A stretch of DNA of 64,000 nt. Source: VBAU01 sp036005185 (lineage in GTDB: Bacteria > Bacteroidota > Bacteroidia > Chitinophagales > Chitinophagaceae). The stretch lies in assembly GCA_036005185.1 (NCBI GenBank), contig DASYQS010000028.1, positions 1 to 64,000 on the forward strand. The letters run 5' to 3'. A program made the position numbers and the translations under genes. How positions within the stretch are numbered: the first letter of the stretch is position 1; every line of letters begins with the position of its first letter. Shown one piece after another: positions 14,764 to 23,701 of the stretch. The notes under the pieces were generated by a model. The model searched no databases, had not been told where the DNA came from, and saw nothing but the letters and a program-made list of their open reading frames with translations.

Positions 14764-17490
14764 ATGAAAATTTTCTTGCCAACGAAAATAATATTGGTAA
14801 TTACCCCGGTGATTGCAGTGATTGTTTTCCTTGTTATTACCTCACATGAATCTTCTATTGATTTTAATACCCAGGTCAAACCGATTTTTAATAAGAAATG
14901 CATCTCCTGCCATGGGGGAGTAAGACGTAAATCTGGCTTTAGTTTGTTGTTCCGCTCCGATGCACTTGCCATCAATAAATCAGGTAAACCAGCTATTATT
15001 CCTGGTGATCCTGAGCGAAGTGAGATGATCAGGAGATTAACCATAAATGATCCGGAAGAAAGAATGCCATATAAACATGAGCCATTGAGCAAGCAGGAAA
15101 TTGGCACATTGCGTAAATGGATCAAACAAGGAGCAAAGTGGGGCGATCATTGGGCTTTTGTGGCCGTAAAGCCTGTTGAGGTCCCTAAGGCTAAAACTGA
15201 GTGGGTAAAAAATGAAGTTGACCATTTTATTTATGAAAAACTTGAACATGAAAAACTAAATCCTTCTTCAGAAGCTGATAAACCAACCTTGCTACGAAGA
15301 GCTAGTCTGGATATTACAGGAATGTTGCCTTCGGAAAAAATTGCCCACCAGTTTTTAAAAGATAATTCGAATAAGGCATACGAAAATTTAATAGATTCAT
15401 TGTTAGCTTCATCCCATTTCGGAGAACGCTGGGCAGCTTTATGGATGGACCTTGCACGATATGCCGATACCAAAGGGTACGAAAGAGATGATAGCAGAAA
15501 TATATGGCATTATCGAGATTGGCTAATTAAGGCATTTAACGAGGATAAACCTTACGATAAATTTTTAATTGAACAAATTGCAGGCGATCTTCTGCCTGAT
15601 CCGACCGACGATCAATACACTGCTACAGCTTTTCACCGAAATACGATGACCAATGATGAGGGAGGTACCGATAATGAAGAATTCAGAACGGCCGCAGTCA
15701 TTGACAGAGTAAATACTACATGGGAAGCATTGATGGGAACAACATTTGGCTGTGTGCAATGTCACAGTCATCCCTATGATCCATTCAGGCATGAAGAGTA
15801 TTATAAATTCATGGCTTTTTTTAATGATAGTCGCGATGAAGATACTTACGATGATTATCCCTTGCTCAGGTATTTCAATGACTCTATGCAGCAACAGCTC
15901 AACTCATTAACGAGCTGGCTGCAGGCAAATGTTTCAGAAGAAAAAGCAAGAGAAATAAACCGCTTTTTAAGAACATGGGAACCTTCCATTAATTCGTTGA
16001 CCGCGGATAAATTTACGAACAGTGAATTGTCAGATACTAAGTTCCTTGTTTTTCGAAATCATGCTGTGGCAAGATTAAAGCAAGTGGATCTTCAAAACAA
16101 AAGCTATTTAATCTATCGGTATGTTTCCTGGAAAAAAGATGGGGTATGGACCATTCATCTTGACAAATCTGATGGCCCTGTTTTAAAAGTTATATCACCA
16201 GACACTACAAATAACTGGAAAATCGAAGCAGCAGAATTTCCGTTGAGCACAGGCGTGCATGATCTTTATTTCACTTACACAAACCCTCATTTGAAGACAC
16301 CAGATGATAACGGTCAGCTCATGGATTGGTTTTATTTCACTCAACAATTTCCGGGAAAAGGAAAGGCAGGCTATGAAACCAATAAAAAAATATTTTGGTC
16401 ATTGCTAAGAGCCAAAGTTTCTACTACGCCGATCATGATGGACAACCCGATTGCAATGCATCGCTCAACACATGTTTTTGAAAGAGGAAATTGGCTGATG
16501 AAAGGAGAGACCGTTAAACCGGCCGTACCTCACTCTTTGAACCCAATGCCAAAGAATGCTCCCAATAACCGGCTTGGACTTGCTATGTGGCTTACAAGCA
16601 AAGAAAACCCTCTTACTGCCAGAACATTTGTAAATAGGTTGTGGGAACAATTATTTGGAACGGGTCTCGCTGAAACCTTGGAAGATATGGGCACACAAGG
16701 CATTCCACCCACACATAAAGAATTGCTTGATTGGTTGTCGTGGAAATTTATGACAGACTATAAATGGAGTGTAAAAAAATTATTGAAGCAAATCGTGATA
16801 TCAGCCACATACAGACAGGATTCAAAGCTTACACCGGAATTATTGGAAAAAGATCCATTCAATAAATTATATGCACGAGGAGTAAGAGTTAGGTTATCTG
16901 CTGAGCAGCTGCGTGATCAGGGCTTGTGCATTAGTGGTTTGATAAGTGAAAAAATGTTTGGCCCTAGTGTGTTTCCTTATCAGCCCAAGGGAATTTGGTT
17001 ATCTCCATGGAATGGCGCTGATTGGAAAAAAAGTGAAGGAAAAGATCAATATCGTCGTGCTTTATACACTTATTGGAAAAGGACTGCGCCTTACCCTTCC
17101 ATGATGACATTTGATGGAGCGGCCCGTGAAGTTTGTACGGCCAGACGAATCCGTACCAACACACCATTGCAAGCATTGGTTACACTCAATGACGATGCTT
17201 ACCTTGAAATGGCCAGATATTTTGCTTATCGCATGCAGGAAGCCGGGAAGGATTTAAAACAACAGATCGGCAGGGGATATGAATTGGCATTGTATAAACC
17301 TATTTCTGATTCCAAATTATCTGTCCTGATGAAATTATATAATGAGTCATTACAAAAGTTTAAAAAAGATAAGGATAAGGCCTGCGAGATGATTGGAGTG
17401 AACGATCAGCATAATAATCCTGAAACAGCAGCGCTGGTAGTAGTAGCAAACGCAATACTAAATTTGGACGAAGTGATCACAAAGAATTAA
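14764..17490 (+). CDS. PSD1 / planctomycete-type cytochrome c domain protein
   Basis: A 908-residue protein anchored by one N-terminal helix (FLPTKIILVITPVIAVIVFL). It has a PSCyt1 haem motif CISCH at about residue 45, then a DUF1549 domain (about 140-345) containing a second CxxCH in FGCVQCHSHPYDPF. A beta-rich carbohydrate-binding-like insert follows (about 430-530), then a DUF1553 domain (about 590-890) with NRLWEQLFGTGL and RRIRTNTPLQALVTLND. Such proteins are abundant in Planctomycetes and Verrucomicrobia, usually beside DUF1501 proteins as here. They are thought to act in oxidative steps of glycan breakdown, but the reaction is not established. It starts the locus that ends with two fucosidases. 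Confidence 0.88.
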   Translation: MKIFLPTKIILVITPVIAVIVFLVITSHESSIDFNTQVKPIFNKKCISCHGGVRRKSGFSLLFRSDALAINKSGKPAIIPGDPERSEMIRRLTINDPEERMPYKHEPLSKQEIGTLRKWIKQGAKWGDHWAFVAVKPVEVPKAKTEWVKNEVDHFIYEKLEHEKLNPSSEADKPTLLRRASLDITGMLPSEKIAHQFLKDNSNKAYENLIDSLLASSHFGERWAALWMDLARYADTKGYERDDSRNIWHYRDWLIKAFNEDKPYDKFLIEQIAGDLLPDPTDDQYTATAFHRNTMTNDEGGTDNEEFRTAAVIDRVNTTWEALMGTTFGCVQCHSHPYDPFRHEEYYKFMAFFNDSRDEDTYDDYPLLRYFNDSMQQQLNSLTSWLQANVSEEKAREINRFLRTWEPSINSLTADKFTNSELSDTKFLVFRNHAVARLKQVDLQNKSYLIYRYVSWKKDGVWTIHLDKSDGPVLKVISPDTTNNWKIEAAEFPLSTGVHDLYFTYTNPHLKTPDDNGQLMDWFYFTQQFPGKGKAGYETNKKIFWSLLRAKVSTTPIMMDNPIAMHRSTHVFERGNWLMKGETVKPAVPHSLNPMPKNAPNNRLGLAMWLTSKENPLTARTFVNRLWEQLFGTGLAETLEDMGTQGIPPTHKELLDWLSWKFMTDYKWSVKKLLKQIVISATYRQDSKLTPELLEKDPFNKLYARGVRVRLSAEQLRDQGLCISGLISEKMFGPSVFPYQPKGIWLSPWNGADWKKSEGKDQYRRALYTYWKRTAPYPSMMTFDGAAREVCTARRIRTNTPLQALVTLNDDAYLEMARYFAYRMQEAGKDLKQQIGRGYELALYKPISDSKLSVLMKLYNESLQKFKKDKDKACEMIGVNDQHNNPETAALVVVANAILNLDEVITKN

Positions 17491-17533
17491 AACCCTGTCC
17501 ACTCCTTCGGATAATGAAGAAGAAATGTAAAAA

Positions 17534-17981
17534 TTGAAACGGCAAATAATACCATATAACCCCATGTTGAAGGAGTTGGCAAAGAAACTTCGTCAGGATA
17601 TGACTTTTTCTGAAGTGAAGCTTTGGAATGAATTGAAAAACGGAAAGATGTTAGGATATGATTTTGACAGGCAAAAACCAATTGGAAATTATATCGTAGA
17701 TTTTTATTGTAAAGATTTGATGTTAGCTCTTGAAGTAGATAGTATAACCCATCGTGATGAAAAGACGATTTTGAAAGACAGAGCAAGGCAAGAAGAATTA
17801 GAAATGCTTGGAGTAAATTTTTTACGATTTGATGCGTTGCTTATTGTAAATTAAGATTGAAAGTGTTTTGAAGGAAATTGATAATTGGATATATGCGTAT
17901 GAGTTAAAGAATGGTGTAGTTGAGTTTGTCAAGAGAAAAAGACTTCAAATGCTGGATCCGAGATCACGAAAACGGGAATAA
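17534..17981 (+). pseudogene. DUF559 endonuclease-like gene, frameshifted
   Basis: A stand-alone DUF559 protein. The first frame (TTG 17534 or ATG 17564) gives PYNPMLKELAKKLRQDMTFS, LWNELKNGKMLGYDFDRQKP, NYIVDFYCKD and LALEVDS, keeping the Asp and Glu expected of the PD-(D/E)XK fold, and stops at 17854. The normal C-terminus continues in the next frame as IESVLKEIDNWIYAYELKNG and EFVKRKR, ending at 17981. One frameshift near 17850 therefore explains the truncation. It sits between the PSD1 and DUF1501 genes and is followed at once by GC-rich palindromes, the same association as the DUF559 domain inside MetH. A sequencing error cannot be excluded. Confidence 0.75.
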
Positions 17982-17982
17982 C

Positions 17983-18114
17983 CCACCCCTACCCCCTCCC
18001 AAGAGGGGAGCAGCGCACAAGGCTCGCTTTTCGAAGCGTCTTTAAGGGGTTCATCCTCTCCCTGGAGGGGCAAAATTTATAACGTTGCAAAATAAAACGA
18101 CCGGGGTAGGTTGA
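17983..18114 (+). repeat. Cluster of GC-rich palindromes after the DUF559 gene
   Basis: Two hairpins occur: CTCCC/GGGGAG around 17995-18009 (preceded by CCCACCCCTACC) and CCTCTCC/GGAGGGG around 18055-18070. A reverse-oriented GGGGTAGG near 18104-18114 mirrors the CTACCCC at the left edge, so the cluster as a whole is an inverted repeat. No gene is seen from 17982 to 18285. Confidence 0.6.
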
Positions 18115-18241
18115 TGAATAGCGAACTGAAAGTACAAGTGTGCGATGCAACAGGTCTCGAAAAGAATTACTGAAGCTGGGTATATAAATGAATATTGAAA
18201 AATAAAAATGATAGGAAATTATTAAAGTATATTTATTAAAG

Positions 18242-18282
18242 CTTGGCCTCCCTCTCCTTACAAAGAGGAGCCGGGATGAGGT
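18242..18282 (+). repeat. GC-rich palindrome before the DUF1501 gene
   Basis: CTCTCCTT, loop ACA, AAGAGGAG, then CCGGGATGAGG. Hairpin plus a GGGATGAGG tail is the architecture of the left MetH element. It ends a few bases before the ATG at 18286 and could affect that gene's translation. Confidence 0.5.
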
Positions 18283-18285
18283 TTT

Positions 18286-19791
18286 ATGACGAAAAAGGAA
18301 ATATATAATCAAAGGCTGATTGAAGAAGCGAACCATGCCACGCTGCATTTTCATACTCGTAGGCATTTTCTTAAAGAAAGCGCAATGGGGTTGGGAGCAC
18401 TCGCATTGGGTTCATTGATAGGTTGTCGCTCAAGATCGGATGTGACTTCAAATATTTTATTTGATCCGGCCCATCCATTGGCGCCAAAACTGCCTCCATT
18501 CCCCGGTAAAGCAAAAGCAGTGATCTATTTGCACATGGCCGGAGCTCCTTCACAACTGGAGTTGTTTGATTACAAGCCCGCATTGATGAAACTGGATGGA
18601 GAAGATTGTCCGCAATCACTACTCGAAGGAAAACGTTTTGCATTCATTCGGGGTGTGCCGAAGATGTTGGGACCACAAGCAAAATTTGCGCAATATGGCG
18701 AAAGCCGTGCATGGGTAAGTGAACACTTGCCTCATTTTTCAACCATTGTAGATGAAGTAAGCTTTTTAAAAGCAGTTACTACTGATCAATTCAATCATGC
18801 ACCGGCTCAATTACTAATGCACACAGGCTCGCAGCGACTTGGCCGTCCAAGCATGGGTTCATGGATTACTTATGGTTTAGGAACAGAAAATCAAAATCTA
18901 CCAGGCTTTGTTGTACTGACATCGGGAGGAAAATTTCCTGATGCTGGAAAAAGTGTTTGGGGTAGTGGATTTTTGCCATCGGTATATCAGGGAGTACAAT
19001 GTAGATCGGAAGGTGATCCGGTTTTATTCATCAAAGATCCTGAAGGTATGGATCGTGATTTGCGAAAAGCTTCTATCGATGCGATCACTGAGATCAATAA
19101 AAAGGAATATGAAGAATATAAAGACCCTGAAATTCTTTCTCGCATCTCTCAATACGAAATGGCTTATCGCATGCAGATCTCTGTGCCGGAAGTGATGAAT
19201 ATAAATGATGAACCAGATTATATTCATGAAATGTATGGTACAAAACCAAATGTTGCAAGTTTTGCAAACAATGTTTTACTGGCAAGAAAACTTGTGGAAA
19301 AAGGCGTTCGATTTGTTCAATTATTTGATTGGGGATGGGATAGTCATGGTACCGATGCTAACTTGGCGATTGATGTCGGGTTCATTAATAAATGCCGTCA
19401 GGTTGATAAAGCAATGACTGCACTCATACTTGATTTAAAGCAGCGCGGATTGCTTGAAGAAACATTAGTGATTTGGGGCGGTGAATTTGGCAGAACACCG
19501 ATGCAGGAAAACCGCGAGGGCAAGCAAAATATATTCAAAGGAAGGGATCATCATACAGAAGCATTTACGATTTGGATGGCGGGAGCTGGAATAAAAAAGG
19601 GTGGAAGCTATGGCGAAACGGATGAGATCGGGTACAGTGCGATCAGTGGCAAAGTGGAACCTTTCGATATTCAGGCTACCATTTTAAACCAATTGGGATT
19701 TGATCATGAAAAATTTACTTATCAATTCCAAGGTCGCCCATTCAGGTTAACGGATGTAAAAGGAAGAGTAATTGATGAGATATTAGCATAA
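18286..19791 (+). CDS. DUF1501 domain protein with Tat signal
   Basis: The 501-residue product belongs to the DUF1501 family (alkaline phosphatase/sulfatase-like fold). A twin-arginine signal lies at about residues 25-48 (TRRHFLKES, hydrophobic stretch, then LIGC), so folded export to the periplasm, perhaps as a lipoprotein, is likely. Family patterns include AVIYLHMAGAPSQLELFDYKP, RFVQLFDWGWDSHG and the EFGRTPMQENREGKQNIF segment followed by GRDHH. Members pair with PSD1/DUF1549 proteins such as the one at 14764. Together they are thought to act in oxidative or hydrolytic breakdown of decorated glycans, but no substrate is established. Confidence 0.9.
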   Translation: MTKKEIYNQRLIEEANHATLHFHTRRHFLKESAMGLGALALGSLIGCRSRSDVTSNILFDPAHPLAPKLPPFPGKAKAVIYLHMAGAPSQLELFDYKPALMKLDGEDCPQSLLEGKRFAFIRGVPKMLGPQAKFAQYGESRAWVSEHLPHFSTIVDEVSFLKAVTTDQFNHAPAQLLMHTGSQRLGRPSMGSWITYGLGTENQNLPGFVVLTSGGKFPDAGKSVWGSGFLPSVYQGVQCRSEGDPVLFIKDPEGMDRDLRKASIDAITEINKKEYEEYKDPEILSRISQYEMAYRMQISVPEVMNINDEPDYIHEMYGTKPNVASFANNVLLARKLVEKGVRFVQLFDWGWDSHGTDANLAIDVGFINKCRQVDKAMTALILDLKQRGLLEETLVIWGGEFGRTPMQENREGKQNIFKGRDHHTEAFTIWMAGAGIKKGGSYGETDEIGYSAISGKVEPFDIQATILNQLGFDHEKFTYQFQGRPFRLTDVKGRVIDEILA

Positions 19792-19802
19792 TTCTTTTAT
19801 CA

Positions 19803-19851
19803 TTGAGCATTGAATATTGAACATTCTTATATAAAAATGTTCAATGCTCAA
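19803..19851. terminator. Large AT-rich stem-loop
   Basis: TTGAGC (19803-19808) pairs with GCTCAA (19846-19851) and ATTGAACATT (19816-19825) with AATGTTCAAT (19836-19845). Partial copies of the ATTGAACATT phrase recur nearby, which is typical of Bacteroidota intergenic repeats. It may terminate or attenuate transcription between the DUF1501 and epimerase genes. Confidence 0.5.
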
Positions 19852-19888
19852 TTCTCAATGTTCATTATACCCAATAAAAAATTAAAAA

Positions 19889-20821
19889 TTGAACCGAAGA
19901 AATTTTTTAGAATTTGGGGCATCGTCAACTGCAGCTCTATTATTTTCATCTCTTGACACATTTTCTTCTACGAATAAACCTGATTTCATTATGAACAAAG
20001 ATTTTGATTTAAAGATACTTGCAACCAACTGGGGTTTTCATGGAAGCATCGATGAATATTGCTCCAAAGTAAAACGCGATGGTTATGATGGAATTGAAAT
20101 ATGGTGGCCTATGGAAAAAAAAGATCAGGACGATTTATTTGCTGCATTGAAAAAAAATGCCCTCGAAGTTGGTTTTCTTACGGCAGGTCATGAAAGCAAT
20201 TACCAAGATAATTTTAATAGTTTTAAGAAGATGATTGATGCGGCTGCAAAAAATACAGTTCAAAGGCCTTTATACATTAACTGTCATTCAGGAAGAGATT
20301 ATTTTTCTTTTGATCAAAACAAAACTTTCATCGATCATACATTACAATTATCAAAAGAAACAGGCATTAAGATTTGTCATGAAACACATCGTTCGAGAAT
20401 TTTATTTGCAGCGCCTGTTGCCAGGCAATACATGGATAAAATACCCGGGCTAAGAATCACATTTGATGTATCGCATTGGTGCAATGTGAGCGAAAGTTTA
20501 TTACAGGATCAGCCCGAAACAGTGAGTATAGCCTTGCAACGGGTAGATCATATTCACGCCCGCATTGGACATCCTGAAGGGCCGCAAGTAAACGATCCAA
20601 GAGCACCCGAATGGGACTCGGTTGTAAAAGCCCATTTTGCATGGTGGGATAAAATAGTGGAATTAAAAAAACAGCAAGGCGATCGCTTAACTATACTTAC
20701 AGAATTTGGTCCGCCAACTTATATGCCTACGCTGCCTTATACACAACAGCCTTTGGCGGATCAATGGGCCATTAATGTGCATATGATGGGGTTGTTGAGA
20801 AAAAGATATTCAACCCCTTAA
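19889..20821 (+). CDS. Sugar phosphate isomerase/epimerase-like TIM-barrel protein
   Basis: A 310-residue xylose-isomerase-like TIM-barrel protein. The frame opens with TTG 19889, giving the Tat-like start MNRRNFLEFGASSTAALLFS; this start is favoured because the signal is complete. Metal-ligand type motifs are visible: NCHSGRDYFS, KICHETHRSR, ITFDVSHWCNVSES, VDHIHARIGHPEGPQ and a terminal LTEFGPPTYMP. It is probably exported and acts on a sugar or sugar acid released in the same locus. It lies between the DUF1501 gene and the cytochrome/LRR gene. Substrate unknown. Confidence 0.82.
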   Translation: MNRRNFLEFGASSTAALLFSSLDTFSSTNKPDFIMNKDFDLKILATNWGFHGSIDEYCSKVKRDGYDGIEIWWPMEKKDQDDLFAALKKNALEVGFLTAGHESNYQDNFNSFKKMIDAAAKNTVQRPLYINCHSGRDYFSFDQNKTFIDHTLQLSKETGIKICHETHRSRILFAAPVARQYMDKIPGLRITFDVSHWCNVSESLLQDQPETVSIALQRVDHIHARIGHPEGPQVNDPRAPEWDSVVKAHFAWWDKIVELKKQQGDRLTILTEFGPPTYMPTLPYTQQPLADQWAINVHMMGLLRKRYSTP

Positions 20822-20903
20822 ACCCCTAAAGGAGGACTTGGGAGTTTCTCTTAAGGCGAATGCTTGTTTACTTATATTCGTGTTGAATCAACTCGTGTAA
20901 TTC

Positions 20904-22310
20904 GTGTTAATTAGCATTTCAGAATTCTTCGGTCGCTTTCATGTTGCACTTGTCCATCTTCCGATCGGAATTTTATTGCTTGCTTGCGTATTTCAATGGA
21001 TAGAAATGAAACCGAAATTTTTTTCCTTACGTCCAGCTACTAACATTGCTTTTCTGATTGGAATGATAAGCGCTATTCTTGCTGCAATTACCGGTTACCT
21101 CTTGTCGCGCAGTGGTGATTATGATGAGCCATTGGTCTCAACCCACCAGTGGATGGGGATCAGCACCGCTGTTATAAGTATTCTGATGTATTATTTTCAT
21201 AGGGGATCATCTTCAATAAAATTACAGTTGTCTGTAGGTATAGTGCTGTTTATCCTAATAATTATTACGGGTCATCTTGGGGGTTCTCTTACGCATGGTG
21301 CAGACTATCTCACGAAATCACTAAATAAATCTTCAGATTCTATTGTTCAACGAAAACCAATTCCAAATGTGCAGGAAGCGGTTGTTTATACAGATATTAT
21401 TCAGCCTTTACTTCAAACAAAATGTTACACCTGCCATGGAAAAAATAAACAGAAGGGTGGTTTGCGGATGGATGATACTTCAAGATTGATGAAAGGAGGA
21501 AAAGATGGAGTGGTGATCACTGCTGGTAATGCGGAAAAAAGTGAAATGATCAGACGCTTATCACTGCCTCGCGAAGATGATGATCACATGCCACCTAAAC
21601 AAAAATCTCAATTGAGTGAGCAGGATATTGCTTTGATACATTGGTGGATAGGAACAGGAGCTTCATTTAACAAAAAGGTCAAAGAACTTGATCAGCCTGA
21701 GCAGATAAACGCAGCTTTACTTGCCTTACAAAATGTTCGAGAGAAAAAAATAGTACCCCCCGATATTCCTTCGACTCAAGTGGCCAAAGCTGATGAAGTG
21801 GCTGTAAAAAAATTAAAGGATTTGGGTGCTGTAGTGATACCTGTTGCACAAAACACAAATTGGCTTTCAGTTAATTTTGTAACGGCAATGAATTTCAGCG
21901 ATAAGGAAATGCAATCGTTGCTGCCATTGAAAGAACAAATAATTTGGCTAAAACTCGGAAATACATTGATTACTGATTCTGCTTTAGCAATCATTTCCCA
22001 GTTTAGAAATTTAATGCGGCTTCAATTAGATCATACAAAAATTACGGATAAGGGATTATCTGAATTGAGAAGATTGAATCATCTTCGCTACCTAAACTTA
22101 GTTGGCACACAGGTTACTGCTCGCGGGGTATTGCAATTAAAGAATTTGAAAGAACTTCAATCGATTTATTTGTACCAAACAGCAGTAAGTAAATCAGGTT
22201 GGAACGAACTAAAAAAAACATTTCCAAAAGCCTTGATTGACATAGGTGGGTATGAGGTACCATTTTTAGCTACTGATACGGTTCAGGTAAAACCACCGAA
22301 GAAAAATTAA
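20904..22310 (+). CDS. DUF2231 membrane / PSCyt1 cytochrome / LRR protein
   Basis: A 468-residue three-part protein. The N-terminal four-helix membrane domain of DUF2231 type begins FFGRFHVALVHLPIGILLLA. A periplasmic cytochrome domain has haem motif CYTCHGKNKQKGG (about residue 175) and the closing MPPKQKSQLSEQDIALIHWW. A C-terminal leucine-rich-repeat-like stretch (about 330-450) shows LMRLQLDHTKITDKGLSEL and LRYLNLVGTQVTARGV. The start is GTG 20904; no ATG is available before the first helix. It is likely an electron-transfer partner of the PSD1 protein. Its upstream region contains CCCCTAAAGG and repeated TTCGTGT phrases. Confidence 0.82.
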   Translation: MLISISEFFGRFHVALVHLPIGILLLACVFQWIEMKPKFFSLRPATNIAFLIGMISAILAAITGYLLSRSGDYDEPLVSTHQWMGISTAVISILMYYFHRGSSSIKLQLSVGIVLFILIIITGHLGGSLTHGADYLTKSLNKSSDSIVQRKPIPNVQEAVVYTDIIQPLLQTKCYTCHGKNKQKGGLRMDDTSRLMKGGKDGVVITAGNAEKSEMIRRLSLPREDDDHMPPKQKSQLSEQDIALIHWWIGTGASFNKKVKELDQPEQINAALLALQNVREKKIVPPDIPSTQVAKADEVAVKKLKDLGAVVIPVAQNTNWLSVNFVTAMNFSDKEMQSLLPLKEQIIWLKLGNTLITDSALAIISQFRNLMRLQLDHTKITDKGLSELRRLNHLRYLNLVGTQVTARGVLQLKNLKELQSIYLYQTAVSKSGWNELKKTFPKALIDIGGYEVPFLATDTVQVKPPKKN

Positions 22311-22320
22311 ATGATAATAA

Positions 22321-23700
22321 ATGAGGGTTTTTTCTATCATACTTCTTCTTGTTTCTTTAAATAGTTTATCACAATCAAAAAAAATTAACCTTCCAATACC
22401 TTCAAAACAACAATTAGCTTGGCACGAAATGGAATTTTATCTTTTTACTCATTTCGGGCCAAACACCTTTACAGATAAAGAGTGGGGGGAGGGGACAGAG
22501 CCGGAAGATATTTTTAACCCTGCCAGTTTGGATTGCCGTCAATGGTGCCGTATAGCTAAAGCAGCAGGAGCTAAGGGTATTATTATTACGGCAAAACACC
22601 ATGATGGATTTTGCCTGTGGCCAAGTAAATATTCAACTCATACAGTTCGCGAAAGCAAATGGAAAAATGGAAAAGGAGATGTGCTAAAAGAGCTATCGCA
22701 GGCATGTAAAGAATATGGATTAAAATTCGGTGTTTATATCTCTCCATGGGATCGCAATCATCCGAAATATGGAACGGCTGAATACAATGATGTGTTTGTA
22801 AACATGATGAAAGAGATATTTACAAACTACGGCCCCATCTGGGAACTGTGGTGGGATGGGGCAAATGGTGAAGGGCCTAATGGAAAAAAGCAGGTTTATG
22901 ATTGGGACCGTTTTAAAAAAACTGTAAAGACGATTTCCCCTAACACCGTTGTTTTTAGCGATGTGGGTCCTCATATTCGCTGGGTTGGAAATGAAAAAGG
23001 AATTGCAGGAGAAACCAATTGGAATATGTTAGATACTGTTGGCTTTACCCCAGGAGCCGGAGCGCCGCCTACCGATACATTAAACCGTGGAAATGTAAAT
23101 GGGAAAAATTGGATTCCGGCCGAATGTGATGTAAGCATTCGCCCCGGCTGGTTTTATCATAAGGAAGAAGATGAGAAAGTAAAAACGCCTGAGCAATTAT
23201 TTCAACTTTATTTAAAATCTGTTGGCCGCGGAGCGAATTTATTATTGAATGTGCCGCCGGATAGAAGAGGGTTGATTAATGAGAAAGATTCTGCGGCGCT
23301 GGTTGGATTTAAGAAATTGCGAGATCGGAATTTTAAAAGTCAATTAGTCGAGTCCTTTGCATTTCAGTATAGTAACATCGTTTTGCTGTACACTAATAAA
23401 AACCCTCCTGGGCCATCGATTATTGAATTTAAATTTAGGGTGCAATCTAAAATCAATTGTATTGTGCTGCAGGAAGCAATAAAAGGAGGCCAAAGGATAG
23501 AGACGTTTTCGATTCAAATAAAAAACAAAAATGAAGTCGTTAAAGAAATCAAGGGGACAACTGTCGGTCGAAAGCGGATTATAACTTTCCCAGACTTAGT
23601 AGCTGAATCTTTTGCTTTGATAGTTAATAATACAAAGCAAGTTCCATTAATAAGTAAAGCAGCCGCTTGTTTAATTGATGACAAACTAATCGAAAAATAA
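22321..23700 (+). CDS. GH29 family alpha-L-fucosidase (short form)
   Basis: A 459-residue secreted glycoside hydrolase with signal MRVFSIILLLVSLNSLSQS. Family GH29 motifs are WHEMEFYLFTHFGPNTFTD, GIIITAKHHDGFCLWPSKYS, LKFGVYISPWDRNHP and ELWWDGANGEG, where the Asp is the expected nucleophile position. GRGANLLLNVPPDRRG ends the barrel and a beta-sandwich follows. It should release alpha-linked L-fucose from glycans in the periplasm or outside. It starts 10 bases after the cytochrome/LRR gene and ends one base before the second fucosidase, so they are co-transcribed. Confidence 0.92.
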   Translation: MRVFSIILLLVSLNSLSQSKKINLPIPSKQQLAWHEMEFYLFTHFGPNTFTDKEWGEGTEPEDIFNPASLDCRQWCRIAKAAGAKGIIITAKHHDGFCLWPSKYSTHTVRESKWKNGKGDVLKELSQACKEYGLKFGVYISPWDRNHPKYGTAEYNDVFVNMMKEIFTNYGPIWELWWDGANGEGPNGKKQVYDWDRFKKTVKTISPNTVVFSDVGPHIRWVGNEKGIAGETNWNMLDTVGFTPGAGAPPTDTLNRGNVNGKNWIPAECDVSIRPGWFYHKEEDEKVKTPEQLFQLYLKSVGRGANLLLNVPPDRRGLINEKDSAALVGFKKLRDRNFKSQLVESFAFQYSNIVLLYTNKNPPGPSIIEFKFRVQSKINCIVLQEAIKGGQRIETFSIQIKNKNEVVKEIKGTTVGRKRIITFPDLVAESFALIVNNTKQVPLISKAAACLIDDKLIEK

Positions 23701-23701
23701 C

